Assembly: GCA_034506255.1 (NCBI GenBank)
Contig: JAPDPX010000001.1
Location: forward strand, 310,001-374,000
Source: a candidate division KSB1 bacterium
Lineage (GTDB): Bacteria; Zhuqueibacterota; Zhuqueibacteria; Zhuqueibacterales; Zhuqueibacteraceae
Direction: 5' to 3'
DNA length: 64,000 nucleotides
Numbering within the stretch: position 1 is the first letter of the stretch; each line of letters begins with the position of its first letter. Both the position numbers and the translations under genes were made by a program. Positions 49,680-58,767 of the stretch are shown here, piece by piece. The notes under the pieces are model-generated. The model was not told where the DNA came from, made no database searches, and saw only the letters and a list, made by a program, of their open reading frames with translations.

Positions 49680-52600
49680 ATGAGAAAAAAATTTTACCCT
49701 CTTCTTTTCATCTTTTTCGCAGCCACGCTGTTCATAGCTCATGAACAGGGGCGCGCCGTTGAAGGAAGAAATCGCAAGCCGGCGTCGTCCGGCTTGGCCA
49801 ACACGGCTGCCGACTTGAGAACCGGCCGGACTCTGATCAACATCGGCAATGTGGCGATGTGGGTTCTCTCTGACGGCAAATCGGCCACCGACCCGGATAT
49901 CAGCGCGCCGGGGTTGTATTTCCCGCGCGGCACCAATCCGCAGGTGGCGACGATTTTTCAAGACGGTTTTATTTGGGGCGGCCGCGTCAACGATGGCCGC
50001 ACGCCGGCGATTCGAGTGGGCGGCCAGGATTTCATCATCGGCACGACGCCCGGCGCCATCATCTCGCGCGGCGTCGCCGAAGATGTCAATGACAAGATAA
50101 ACGTCGATCGCGTTTGGCGTGTGCGCCGGGATTTTGCCACTGCCGATCTGCGCCAGGATGCCGCGGAATTCTACAAGACCACGGCGCCCAACGTCAGCGA
50201 AGCGCAAATCCAAGAACTGCGCGATCTCTATCGCCAGGACTGGATTGACTGGCCGGCGAGAAAGGGCGCGCCCTTTTATGACGCCAACCATGACGGCGTC
50301 TACACGCCGCAATTCAACGCCGACGGCACGCCTGTGCTTTTTCCGCAGGCGGATGAGCCGGGTTATGCCGATGGCGATCAGGTCGTTTGGCTGGTGGCCA
50401 ACGATTTGAATGCGGCGCGGGTGAACACGTTCTCAGGATCGCCATCGATTGGGATTGAAATGCAGCTCACGCTCTGGGCCTATCGCCGCGCCGATGCCTT
50501 GGGCAACGTCATCTTCAAGCAATTTCGCCTCATCTACAAAGGCACGGAGACCACGCCGGCAAACGCCACCATCGATAGCATGTATTTCTGCCAGTTTGTC
50601 GATCCGGACCTCGGCAGTTTTGGCGATGATTATGTCGGCTGCGACACCACCCTGAGCCTGGGTTTTGTCTATAACTCCCAAGCCGTTGATGGCAATTACG
50701 CGGCGATAGGACTGCCGCCGCCGGCCGCGGGTTACGATTTCTTTGCCGGCCCGCTCGTGCCGGATCCGAATGAGAAGGCGATTTTCGGTTTGAAAGAGCG
50801 ACGCGGCTTTCGCAATTTGCCGATGACCTCGTTTGCGTTTTTTGCCGCCGGCCAAAACGATCGCGATCCGGATACCGGCAACAACGATTATCTCAGCACG
50901 CTGCAATGGTACAATTTGTTGCGCGGCTTCCGCCCGCGACCGGAAAATCCGCCGGACCCGTGGCGCGACCCCGCCGGCAACCGGACGAAATTTCGTGTTC
51001 CCGGCGATCCCATCACCAATTCCGGCTGGCTCGACGCCAACGCTGGCGATCGTCGCATGCTGCTGGCCACCGGGCCTTTTACGATGGCGCTCGGCGATAC
51101 GCAAGAAACCGTGATCGCTTCGATTTCCGCGCTCGGCTCCGACCGGCTTTCGAGCATTGCGGTGTTGAAATTTTTTGACCGTTTCGCCCAGTCGGCGTTT
51201 GACAATCTCTTTCAACTGCCCAAGCCGCCGGCCTCTCCCAAGCTGACGGCCACCGAATATTCCGGCCGAATTTTTATCAACTGGGCCTCGGATCCGGAAG
51301 CGGTGGCGGCCACCGAGAACGATACGATCAAAGGATACGCTTTCGAAGGCTATAATGTTTATCAATTGCCGACCGCCGGCGCAACGGTGGAGCAAGGCGT
51401 CAAGCTGGCCACTTTCGACGTCAACAACTCGATTCGAACGATTTCACAGGAAACGTTCGATCCGCGTTCCGGTTTGATTTTGAATCTTCCCGTGCAATTC
51501 GGCAACGACAGCGGCCTGTCGCGGACTTTCATCGCCGATCGCGATCGCCTGCGCGAGCAGCCGCTCATCAACGGCCAGCCGTATTATTTTGGCGTCACCG
51601 CTTACAGCTATAATCCGGATCCGAATGCGACCATCAAAACTCTGGAAAGCCCGCCCTCGGTCGTGACCGTCGTTCCGCAAAGCACCAAGCCGGGTGTGCG
51701 TTTGGCTTCCACTCCCGGTGATTCGCTGGCCGTTCGGCATGAGGGGCCAAGCGACGGTACTGTGGTCGCCATCGTGATGGATCCGCTCAAAGCCAAGGCT
51801 CATGATTATGAAGTGTCTTTTTCGGACGATGGCCATGGCGGCTTCGTTTGGGCATTGAAGGATGCAACGGCCAACAAAACCATGCTTTCCAATCAAACCA
51901 ATCAGAGCGGTGACGGGAATTATCTGATCACGGATGGTCTGCAAGTCAAGGTCATCGGGCCGCCGCCGGGCATGAAGGATTGGGATATCCCTTCCGGAAC
52001 ACGGCGGTTTACCTTTGCCGGCGGCGCCGGCGGCTTTGGCTTTGAAGGATTCGAAGGCGCGATTGGCTGGGCGAGTCCGGCCAGTGTTTTCGGCAGCGGC
52101 ATTCCCGGAGTTGCAGCGCCCATTCTCAAAAATGTTGTGCTGAGGCTGGCAAAAGTTGATGTCAATGGCAATTATGATCGGAATGACCCCAATGTTTCCT
52201 ATGGCTACAGATATGGACGCGGTTTTGCAAATCCTCCCGCCAAGCCCGAATTCGCGCCGTTTATTATCAATCCCAGCGGCGGCTATTCTTATCAGGATTT
52301 CACCAAGAGCGTTCCCTTGGCTGCTTATGATGTCGAGGCAAATCCACCCCGCCGGCTCGTGGTAGGACATCTTGAGAACAACACCTCGGGCGGATTGGTT
52401 GACGGCAAGTGGTGGCCGCCGGATTTTAACGTTGGTGATAATACGGCGGTAAGCGGACCGCGCGAATGGCTTTGGATCTTCGATGCGGATTACAGCGAAA
52501 CGCCGAACCCGGCTTTTCAAGTGGAAGCGATCGGGAATCCATTGCCGGTCATGTGGTTCCTGACCGTCGCCCGGCGCGGCAACGTGCCGTTTTCGCCAGG

Positions 52601-53048
52601 AGGCACGGGTGAAGATGAGTTTCTGATCCTCGCCAATCACGTCAACTCCACGGCGGATAAATTTATCTTCACCAGCAAGGCGCCGCTCGTTGATCAAAGC
52701 CTCGCCAAACAGGACGTCGCCAAATTGGTCAAAGTTTTCCCGAATCCTTATTTCGGCTTCAACCGGTTCGAGCAGAACCAATTTAACCGTTTTGTGACCT
52801 TCTCGCACTTGCCGGATAAAGCCATCATTCGCATCTTCAACCTGGCCGGCGTGCTGGTGCGCACGCTGACCAAAGGCCTCGACGCGCCCGACAACGCGCA
52901 GTTTTTGCGCTGGAATTTGCAGAACGAAGCGGGCCTGCCGGTGGCCAGCGGCATTTACGTCGCGCGCATTGAATTTCCGGATTTGGGCGTGACCAAAGAC
53001 TTGAAGATCGCCATCGTGCAGGAGCAGCAATTCCTGAGAAACTTTTGA
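49680..53048 (+). CDS. Large secreted protein with T9SS-like C-terminal domain
   Basis: A 1122-residue protein with a signal peptide (about residues 1-26). I recognise no catalytic domain in the first 500 residues. A fibronectin-III-like part lies near 520-650 (INWASDPEAVAATENDTIKG, EGYNVYQLPTAG). The last 90 residues (LVKVFPNPYFGFNRFEQNQF, IIRIFNLAGVLVRTLTKG, LPVASGIYVARIEF) form the T9SS-type or FlgD-like sorting domain common in FCB secreted proteins. It sits between a TonB receptor and a PorV-like protein, the expected company for surface export and attachment. The function is unknown. Confidence 0.85.
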   Translation: MRKKFYPLLFIFFAATLFIAHEQGRAVEGRNRKPASSGLANTAADLRTGRTLINIGNVAMWVLSDGKSATDPDISAPGLYFPRGTNPQVATIFQDGFIWGGRVNDGRTPAIRVGGQDFIIGTTPGAIISRGVAEDVNDKINVDRVWRVRRDFATADLRQDAAEFYKTTAPNVSEAQIQELRDLYRQDWIDWPARKGAPFYDANHDGVYTPQFNADGTPVLFPQADEPGYADGDQVVWLVANDLNAARVNTFSGSPSIGIEMQLTLWAYRRADALGNVIFKQFRLIYKGTETTPANATIDSMYFCQFVDPDLGSFGDDYVGCDTTLSLGFVYNSQAVDGNYAAIGLPPPAAGYDFFAGPLVPDPNEKAIFGLKERRGFRNLPMTSFAFFAAGQNDRDPDTGNNDYLSTLQWYNLLRGFRPRPENPPDPWRDPAGNRTKFRVPGDPITNSGWLDANAGDRRMLLATGPFTMALGDTQETVIASISALGSDRLSSIAVLKFFDRFAQSAFDNLFQLPKPPASPKLTATEYSGRIFINWASDPEAVAATENDTIKGYAFEGYNVYQLPTAGATVEQGVKLATFDVNNSIRTISQETFDPRSGLILNLPVQFGNDSGLSRTFIADRDRLREQPLINGQPYYFGVTAYSYNPDPNATIKTLESPPSVVTVVPQSTKPGVRLASTPGDSLAVRHEGPSDGTVVAIVMDPLKAKAHDYEVSFSDDGHGGFVWALKDATANKTMLSNQTNQSGDGNYLITDGLQVKVIGPPPGMKDWDIPSGTRRFTFAGGAGGFGFEGFEGAIGWASPASVFGSGIPGVAAPILKNVVLRLAKVDVNGNYDRNDPNVSYGYRYGRGFANPPAKPEFAPFIINPSGGYSYQDFTKSVPLAAYDVEANPPRRLVVGHLENNTSGGLVDGKWWPPDFNVGDNTAVSGPREWLWIFDADYSETPNPAFQVEAIGNPLPVMWFLTVARRGNVPFSPGGTGEDEFLILANHVNSTADKFIFTSKAPLVDQSLAKQDVAKLVKVFPNPYFGFNRFEQNQFNRFVTFSHLPDKAIIRIFNLAGVLVRTLTKGLDAPDNAQFLRWNLQNEAGLPVASGIYVARIEFPDLGVTKDLKIAIVQEQQFLRNF

Positions 53049-53111
53049 GACGATGAGGCTTCCAGCCCAGTGCTGCTAACTTTTTCGAAGCGATAAAATC
53101 CAAAAGCAAAA

Positions 53112-53288
53112 ACACACGCAAAGACGCAGAGACGCAAAGAGTTTTTATGCAGCAATTGCCAAACACAAGTCTCATCATCACAAAGATCACAAAGGCACAA
53201 AGTTTTTCCTCGTGCTCTTGGTGGGTTTTGTGGTTTAAAAATCTTTGCGAAACCTTTGCGGCTTCGCGTCTTTGCGTGAGAGTTTTTT
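53112..53288. repeat. Family D repeat, copy at 53.1 kb
   Basis: Left arm ACACACGCAAAGACGCAGAG then ACGCAAAG and right arm CTTTGCGGCTTCGCGTCTTT then GCGTGA. Between them are two further partial palindromes (ACAAAGATCACAAAGGCACA and GGTGGGTTTTGTGG). Just outside lie GCAGGC/GCAGAC palindromes at 53330-53360. No gene occupies 53049-53393. Confidence 0.8.
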
Positions 53289-53393
53289 GCTTTGCTTGAA
53301 AAGTTGGTGACATCGGGCTTCCAGCCTGCATAGGCGCCAGATGCAGACAAGATGCCTGCGCTGCATTCTCATCATGTTAACCGGAGAAATCTT

Positions 53394-54443
53394 ATGAAAA
53401 ATTCCATCGATAAATTTCTTGTTTTGATGCTTGCCGTCTTCTTGTTCGCCGGCGACGAGACCATGGCCCAAGAGAACCGCACCGGCACAAACGCCGCGTC
53501 GGAGTTGTTGATTCCGGCTGGCGGGCGGTATATCGGCATGGGCGGCGCCGCCATCGCCTCCGTGCAAGGCATCGAAGCGATTTATTGGAACCCCGCCGGA
53601 CTGAGCCGCTCGTCCTATTCCGCCAACGCCATGTTTTCCCACATGCGCCACATCGCGGACATCAACGTCAACTATGTGGCCGTCAGCGCCAACTTTGGCG
53701 GTTTCGGCACCCTCGGTTTCAGCCTCAAATCTTTGGATATCGGCGACATCGAGGTGACCACCGAAGAGGCGCCGGACGGAACCGGCGCCGTCATCAGCCC
53801 GCAATTCATCACCACGGGATTGACTTACTCGCGGGCGTTGAGTGACCGCGTCAATGTCGGCGCGACGTTGAATATCATTAACGAAAGCATCGATCGCGTC
53901 GGCGCCACCGGTTTTGCTTTCGATGCCGGCGTGCAGTACAGCAATCTCGGCAAGATCAACGGCCTGAGCATCGGCGTCGCCGTCAAGAACATCGGCCCGG
54001 CCATGCAATATCAGGGCACCGGCTTGTATCACAACTCGCAGCCGCTGAACTCTGATCGTGGCCCGTCCCCGTATCAAGTCGTGGCGCAAAAAGACGAGCT
54101 GCCGACCACGTTGGAGCTCGGCTTGTCTTACACGCTGCCGCTGGGCGACAAAAATAAATTGCAACTGCTGTCGGTGTTTCAAGACAACAACTTTCAGGAA
54201 AACGTCGGCCGTTTCGGCGCCGAGTTCAACTTTAGAAACCAGCTTTTCCTGCGCGGCGGTTACAGCATTTCGCCGGATACGCCGGACGACGCCGTCGGCA
54301 AAAGCGCCTACATTTACGGCCTGACGCTCGGCGCCGGCCTGCACTATGATTTCACCGGCCTCGGCATCGACCTCAACTACGCCTATCGCGATCTTGCTTT
54401 CTTCAACGCCAGCAATGTCCTTTCCGTGTCGCTGGGATTTTAG
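53394..54443 (+). CDS. PorV/PorQ-family outer-membrane protein
   Basis: A 349-residue beta-barrel protein. After a signal peptide (to about residue 25) comes ASELLIPAGGRYIGMGGAAI followed by EAIYWNPAGL, the N-terminal signature of the PorV/PorQ (UPF0164) family. The rest is repeating beta-strands, ending FNASNVLSVSLGF with the C-terminal Phe of barrel proteins. In Bacteroidota PorV carries T9SS cargo from the translocon to the attachment complex. Here it directly follows a T9SS-tailed protein, so it may be dedicated to it. ATG 53394 has CCGGAGAAA upstream. Confidence 0.88.
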   Translation: MKNSIDKFLVLMLAVFLFAGDETMAQENRTGTNAASELLIPAGGRYIGMGGAAIASVQGIEAIYWNPAGLSRSSYSANAMFSHMRHIADINVNYVAVSANFGGFGTLGFSLKSLDIGDIEVTTEEAPDGTGAVISPQFITTGLTYSRALSDRVNVGATLNIINESIDRVGATGFAFDAGVQYSNLGKINGLSIGVAVKNIGPAMQYQGTGLYHNSQPLNSDRGPSPYQVVAQKDELPTTLELGLSYTLPLGDKNKLQLLSVFQDNNFQENVGRFGAEFNFRNQLFLRGGYSISPDTPDDAVGKSAYIYGLTLGAGLHYDFTGLGIDLNYAYRDLAFFNASNVLSVSLGF

Positions 54444-54459
54444 TTAGTTGCTAATCAAT

Positions 54460-54524
54460 GAAGCCGGACTTGTGCATGACGATTCTTGAAGTTTTGCAAA
54501 ATTTCGCCGCGCAAGTCCGGCTTC
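54460..54524. repeat. Palindromic repeat family C, copy 2
   Basis: Arms GAAGCCGGACTTG and CAAGTCCGGCTTC are perfect over 13 bases; the centre contains AAGTTTTGCAAAATTTCGC. It lies 17 bases after the PorV stop. See 4205-4268 and 55168-55232. Confidence 0.85.
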
Positions 54525-54558
54525 GCCTATCCCACACCGGAGGAGCTGGAATCAAAAA

Positions 54559-54648
54559 GCACACGCAAAGACACAGAGACGCAAAGTTTTTCTCTTTGCT
54601 TTTCTTTGCGCAACCTTAGCGACTTCGCGTCTTTGCGTGAATGTTTTT
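54559..54648. repeat. Family D repeat, copy at 54.6 kb
   Basis: A compact copy: ACACGCAAAGACACAGAGAC then GCAAAG at the left and CGACTTCGCGTCTTTGCGTG at the right, around CTCTTTGCTTTTCTTTGCGC. It lies in the leader of the membrane-protein gene. Confidence 0.8.
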
Positions 54649-54671
54649 AACGGATTAAAGGTAAAATTTTT

Positions 54672-55157
54672 ATGAACGCAATTTCGGCAGCATCTTCACT
54701 GGAAAAGCCGAAAACTTATCGGGCAATTTTCTACGGCGGGCTGATTGCCGGCGCGCTGGATATCTTGGCGGCGTTTGTCAACAGCGGCCTGCGCGGCGTC
54801 AGCCCAACGCGCGTCCTGCAAGCCATTGCCAGCGGGTTGCTTGGCGCAGAGGCTTTCGAAGGTGGTTTCACAACCGCCGCCCTCGGTCTCGTGCTGCACC
54901 TCTTCATCGCGACGACGGCAACCGCGGTTTACTATGCCGCGAGCCGCAAGCTCAAGATGCTCGTCGATCACGCCGTTGTTTGCGGCCTGGCTTACGGCAT
55001 CCCGGTTTACGTGGTGATGAATCTCATCGTGCTGCCGCTCTCCGCGGTTCCCTTCAAACTCTCGTACGCGCCTGGCAAAGTCATCATCGACACATTGATT
55101 CTCATGCTCTGCGTCGGGCTGCCCATCGGCCTCTTCGTTCGCCGGCACTCGAAATAA
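54672..55157 (+). CDS. Small multipass membrane protein, paralog A
   Basis: A 161-residue protein with about four membrane segments (near 17-37, 62-88, 95-120 and 132-152). I do not recognise a named family; it distantly resembles YagU-type inner-membrane proteins. It is nearly identical to the protein at 60192-60677 in its central 100 residues (RVLQAIASGLLGAEAFEGGF is the same in both). The role is unknown. Flanked by family D and family C repeats. Confidence 0.75.
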   Translation: MNAISAASSLEKPKTYRAIFYGGLIAGALDILAAFVNSGLRGVSPTRVLQAIASGLLGAEAFEGGFTTAALGLVLHLFIATTATAVYYAASRKLKMLVDHAVVCGLAYGIPVYVVMNLIVLPLSAVPFKLSYAPGKVIIDTLILMLCVGLPIGLFVRRHSK

Positions 55158-55167
55158 CGCGATTTGT

Positions 55168-55232
55168 GAAGGCCCGACTTACGCGTGACAAGGCTCAAAG
55201 TTAGCAGAGTTTTGCTGCGCAAGTCGGCCTTC
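55168..55232. repeat. Palindromic repeat family C, copy 3
   Basis: Arms GAAGGCCCGACTTACGCG and GCGCAAGTCGGCCTTC pair with two mismatches. It lies 10 bases after the preceding gene, the same placement as copy 2. Confidence 0.8.
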
Positions 55233-55256
55233 ACCGTTTTACGAATAACTCATATT

Positions 55257-55280
55257 TTTGCCATACATTTTTCTGTCATG
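55257..55280. repeat. Single end of repeat family H
   Basis: TTTGCCATACATTTTTCTGT then CATG matches the right end of the element at 39654-39765. No partner end is found within about 150 bases. Confidence 0.5.
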
Positions 55281-55356
55281 GCCTTTGAATGGCTTCGCCA
55301 CAATTGTTTTGCCTTATCCGTTGGTCATTACATTTGAAAATTTGATTCGGCTAACC

Positions 55357-56823
55357 ATGCGTTCTTTCTTGAACACGTTTGGATTGACGCAGCGCTCCTG
55401 GATCGCCGTCATCCTGGCGCAGCTCGTTTTAACGTTCGCAATCTGCCAAGCCCAGCCTCGCCTCCAGCCCAGCCTCGACGTGGCGCAATTTCAGGACAAA
55501 GCCCGGCAATCCTATCTGGAAATTTATTACTCGCTGCCCGAGGCCGCCGTGAAATACGTGCCCGACAACGCCGGCATGTATTCCTGCCGTGTGTTGTTCG
55601 CGCTGCAAATTTATTTTGAGCTGAAATTGTGGGCCGCGAAAAGCTGGAAAATCGAAAAATCTCTCGCCGGCGCCGAACCATCGCAAAGATCGCAACAGTT
55701 CGTTGATGTCTTGAGTTATCTCGTTGACGCGCCGGGACGCTACCGGATGGTCTTGCAGGCCAAAGACATGAATCAAGCCGGCCCAATCGATAGCGCGACG
55801 ACCGAAATCGACGTGCGGCATTTTTCGCCGGATAAATTGGAGGTGAGTGACATCGAATTGGCGTCTTTGATCAAGCCGGGCACGCCGGCAACGGCGGCGG
55901 TTTTCAAAAAACACGACCAAGAAGTGATCCCCAACGTCACGGCGCTGTTTGGCGAGCACGCGCCGGAGCTGTATTATTATTTTGAAGCCTATCATTTGCT
56001 GCAAAACGTGCCGGGGCGAAAATATAAAACCTTTTGCCGCATTCACGGCGCCGATGGAAAAATTGTCGAAGGCGCGGGCACTTCCTTTCGCACGAAAACG
56101 AAACGCTTCGACTCGAGCGTCGAGATGGGCATGATCGGCATTGCCAAATTGCCGTCCGGAAAATATCGCTTGAGCTGCGGCATCGCGGATTCCACCGCCA
56201 CGGTGCTGGCGAGCCGGGAAAAGGAGTTCTTTGTTTATAACCCCAGCGCGCGCGCGAGCCAGCCGCAAAGCGATGCCGAGGCGTTAAAGATCGTAGCCGG
56301 GCCGCTGCAGAGCTTGGATGAAAAAGCGTTGGACGAAGAGTTTGCCCGGATGATTTTTCTGGCGACGGCCAGCGATAGAAAATTTTACAAAAATCTCTCC
56401 AACGCCAATGCCAAGCGCGAATTTATTTCCTCGCTGTGGCAGTCGGCGCGCGCCGGCGAAGCGCTTACCGTCCTGGCCTTTCGGCAGCGTTATCTGGCGC
56501 GCGCGCAAGAAGCAGCAGATCGCTTCAAATCATCCAACCGCCCCGGCTGGAAAACCGATCGTGGCCGCGTATACATTCTCCACGGCCCGCCGAGCCACAT
56601 CGATCGCTCCCCCAGCAGCACGAGAACCCTGCCGTTTGAAACGTGGACGTATGACAACCTGAAGGGACAAGGCGGCGTGGTCTTCGTGTTTGCCGACCGC
56701 GCCGGCTTCGGCAATTACGAGCAAATTCATTCCACGCTGCAGGGCGAGCTGCAAGACCCGAATTGGCAGCGGTTGATCATGCGGGGCAGCAGCAATGAAA
56801 ATCGCATGAATGAGATACAATAA
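55357..56823 (+). CDS. GWxTD-domain protein
   Basis: A 488-residue exported protein. A signal sequence (about residues 12-32) leads to an N-terminal beta-rich region of unknown type, then the C-terminal GWxTD domain. That domain shows DEEFARMIFLATASDRKFYK, LSNANAKREF and the defining PGWKTDRGRVYILHGPPSHI, followed by ETWTYDN. GWxTD proteins are found mainly in FCB and Acidobacteriota genomes; the function is not known. ATG 55357 is chosen because the earlier open frame begins inside a repeat, but the ribosome binding site is weak. Confidence 0.85.
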   Translation: MRSFLNTFGLTQRSWIAVILAQLVLTFAICQAQPRLQPSLDVAQFQDKARQSYLEIYYSLPEAAVKYVPDNAGMYSCRVLFALQIYFELKLWAAKSWKIEKSLAGAEPSQRSQQFVDVLSYLVDAPGRYRMVLQAKDMNQAGPIDSATTEIDVRHFSPDKLEVSDIELASLIKPGTPATAAVFKKHDQEVIPNVTALFGEHAPELYYYFEAYHLLQNVPGRKYKTFCRIHGADGKIVEGAGTSFRTKTKRFDSSVEMGMIGIAKLPSGKYRLSCGIADSTATVLASREKEFFVYNPSARASQPQSDAEALKIVAGPLQSLDEKALDEEFARMIFLATASDRKFYKNLSNANAKREFISSLWQSARAGEALTVLAFRQRYLARAQEAADRFKSSNRPGWKTDRGRVYILHGPPSHIDRSPSSTRTLPFETWTYDNLKGQGGVVFVFADRAGFGNYEQIHSTLQGELQDPNWQRLIMRGSSNENRMNEIQ

Positions 56824-57049
56824 AAGGCGCGCAGAGATCGCAATTGCGCTTAACCGGAACCGCTTGCGCTTCATTCTGTGGCAAATCGTCGCGCGCGATT
56901 CAATTCCAAATCCCGAACGTATCTTCTCAAAAGACCCGGGCCAAGGCGGCGGTGACGGCGACTCGCGCAAGTGGAACGTCGGTTGTCGATTTTTGGCTTC
57001 GTTGAACGACTATATGGTAAACAGTCAATTTCCACAGAAGGAGATACCC

Positions 57050-57550
57050 ATGAGCAAGAAGATTGTTTTAGTTGTGACGAGTTTCCTTGCCGTGCCGGCG
57101 CTGGCGTTGGGCGTGATGGCGTGGGCTGGTGGCAACGCCGGCCAGGTCGATTATCCGGAAGGCTACCGGCAGTGGGCGCACGTCAAATCCATGGTGTTGC
57201 AAATGGGTCATCCGTTTTTTGATACTTACGGCGGCATTCACCACATTTATGCCAATGCCAAAGCGCTGGCGGCAATGAAAGCCGGAGAACCCCATGCGGA
57301 TGGCGCAGTCCTCGTCGTCGACCTGCTCGAGGCCGGGTCTGAGAATAACGCGATCACAGAAGGCAGCCGCAAACTCATCGACGTGATGCAGAAAGATTCC
57401 CAAAAATTTGCCGCGACCGGCGGCTGGGGTTTCGAACGTTTCAAAGGCGATACCAAAGAGCGCGTGGTGACCGATGCCAAGAACGCCTGCTTTTCCTGCC
57501 ATGCCGGCCGGAAAGCGCAGGACTATGTTTTTTCGACGTATCGCCCATGA
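57050..57550 (+). CDS. Cytochrome P460-family haem protein
   Basis: A 166-residue exported c-type haem protein. It has a signal peptide (about residues 1-24), the P460 body (VDYPEGYRQWAHVKSMVLQM, GGIHHIYANAKALAAMKAGE, GGWGFERFKGD) and the haem-binding motif CFSCH at residues 147-151. Cytochromes P460 oxidise hydroxylamine or bind NO through a lysine-crosslinked haem; cytochrome c'-beta relatives share the fold without oxidation. Either would fit nitrogen-oxide metabolism suggested by nos and NnrS. AAGGAG lies before ATG 57050; the open frame continues upstream without similarity. Confidence 0.9.
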   Translation: MSKKIVLVVTSFLAVPALALGVMAWAGGNAGQVDYPEGYRQWAHVKSMVLQMGHPFFDTYGGIHHIYANAKALAAMKAGEPHADGAVLVVDLLEAGSENNAITEGSRKLIDVMQKDSQKFAATGGWGFERFKGDTKERVVTDAKNACFSCHAGRKAQDYVFSTYRP

Positions 57551-57859
57551 GTGGCTGTGGAAGTCGTTCATAACGCGGTACTGGCCGCAAGCCAAAAATA
57601 AAGTAACGCGACTTGGATGGCGATTGTGTCTGCGGCTTCAGGCTTTATTGCCCAGTTTCCTTGCGTGACGATCCGGATGCCAATCGCCCTGCCAATCCCA
57701 GCAACTGTGATGAACCAAAACGGCTTGCGCTTCATTCTTCCGGGTGAATATCCTTTCTGCTCCCCAAATCGTGCTTTTGGGTGATTTGGTTTGCCCTTGC
57801 GGTTTCTTATATTTATGCGGCGTTGCGAAATACATTTTCACCCCACCAGCGAGGATAAC
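57551..57859. other. Intergenic region after cytochrome P460
   Basis: No gene is recognised in about 309 bases. It has an eight-base inverted repeat GGCGATTG (57619-57626)/CAATCGCC (57680-57687). GGCTTGCGCTTCATTCT near 57722 also occurs, as CGCTTGCGCTTCATTCT, near 56860 on the other side of the P460 gene. Confidence 0.5.
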
Positions 57860-58642
57860 ATGAAAATGCCATGCGCGGTTTACGAGCTCTATCTTGGAAT
57901 GATCGGCTTTGCACAGGTTTTTTCTTCTCCCGACTTCCAACATGCAGAGGGCCCGCAGCAGGAGCCGCGCGAGCCGGTGGCCGTGGTGGAATTGTTCACG
58001 TCCGAAGGCTGTTCGAGCTGCCCGCCCGCGGAAGCGTACCTCAACGATCTCGTCGCCCAGGCGCGCAGCAGCAAGAAAAAAATTTTCCCCCTGGCGTTTC
58101 ACGTTGATTATTGGAATCATCTCGGCTGGAAAGACGAATTCAGTGACGCGCGTTTTTCCCGGCGGCAACGCGAGTATGCGAGCTCGCGGGTCACGGATGG
58201 CGTTTACACGCCGCAAATGATCGTCAATGGTGAAGCGGCCTTCGTCGGCTCGAACCGGCAACAAGGCGGCTGGGCCATTGCAAAAGCTTTGCAACAACCA
58301 GCCGAGGTGGGCATTGTTTTGCGAGCCGATTACGACACGGCGGCTGCAATAATAAAGATGGTGTTTGAAATTGCGCCGGCGCAACCCGGAGGAGTCTTGC
58401 ACCTCGCACTTGTCGAAGGCGGCATTCGCCGCGAGATTCGCAGCGGGGAAAACCGCGGGCGCATTCTGCTCCACGAAAACGTGGTGCGCGCGCTCAAAAC
58501 CGTATCGCTGAAAAAGTCAGTCTCGGGACACGCCGAGTTTTCGGTTCATCCCGGTCTTGTTGCCGACAACGCTGCCGTCATCGCCTACGTGCAAGACCGC
58601 GAGACCCATCGCATTCTTGGCGCGACCAGCGTTTATTTGTGA
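57860..58642 (+). CDS. DUF1223 thioredoxin-like protein
   Basis: A 260-residue protein of the DUF1223 family, a thioredoxin-like fold. The CxxC motif is in VVELFTSEGCSSCPPAEAYL (Cys51, Cys54). Other landmarks are LAFHVDYWNHLGWKDEFSDA and GVYTPQMIVNGEAAFVGSN. The N-terminal hydrophobic stretch is weak, so secretion is uncertain. The function is unknown, probably thiol redox. GAGGA precedes ATG 57860. Gene fragments follow. Confidence 0.87.
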   Translation: MKMPCAVYELYLGMIGFAQVFSSPDFQHAEGPQQEPREPVAVVELFTSEGCSSCPPAEAYLNDLVAQARSSKKKIFPLAFHVDYWNHLGWKDEFSDARFSRRQREYASSRVTDGVYTPQMIVNGEAAFVGSNRQQGGWAIAKALQQPAEVGIVLRADYDTAAAIIKMVFEIAPAQPGGVLHLALVEGGIRREIRSGENRGRILLHENVVRALKTVSLKKSVSGHAEFSVHPGLVADNAAVIAYVQDRETHRILGATSVYL

Positions 58643-58656
58643 AACTTTGAAAATGC

Positions 58657-58740
58657 TGGCAGGGATATTTTCTCGACAGCGAGGGCAATACGTTTGGCAT
58701 CTTCGAAGTTGATGAGACCGCCAGGTATTTGCTTGAGTAA
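58657..58740 (+). pseudogene. 3' fragment of a VOC gene
   Basis: This frame reads WQGYFLDSEGNTFGIFEVDE then TARYLLE and a stop, the typical end of a VOC protein (G-Y-F-x-D-x-E-G-N-x-F-G-x-F). Nothing of the front remains, because DUF1223 ends 15 bases upstream. Confidence 0.65.
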
Positions 58741-58767
58741 TGTACGAGCTCATGAAAAAAAACCGGC

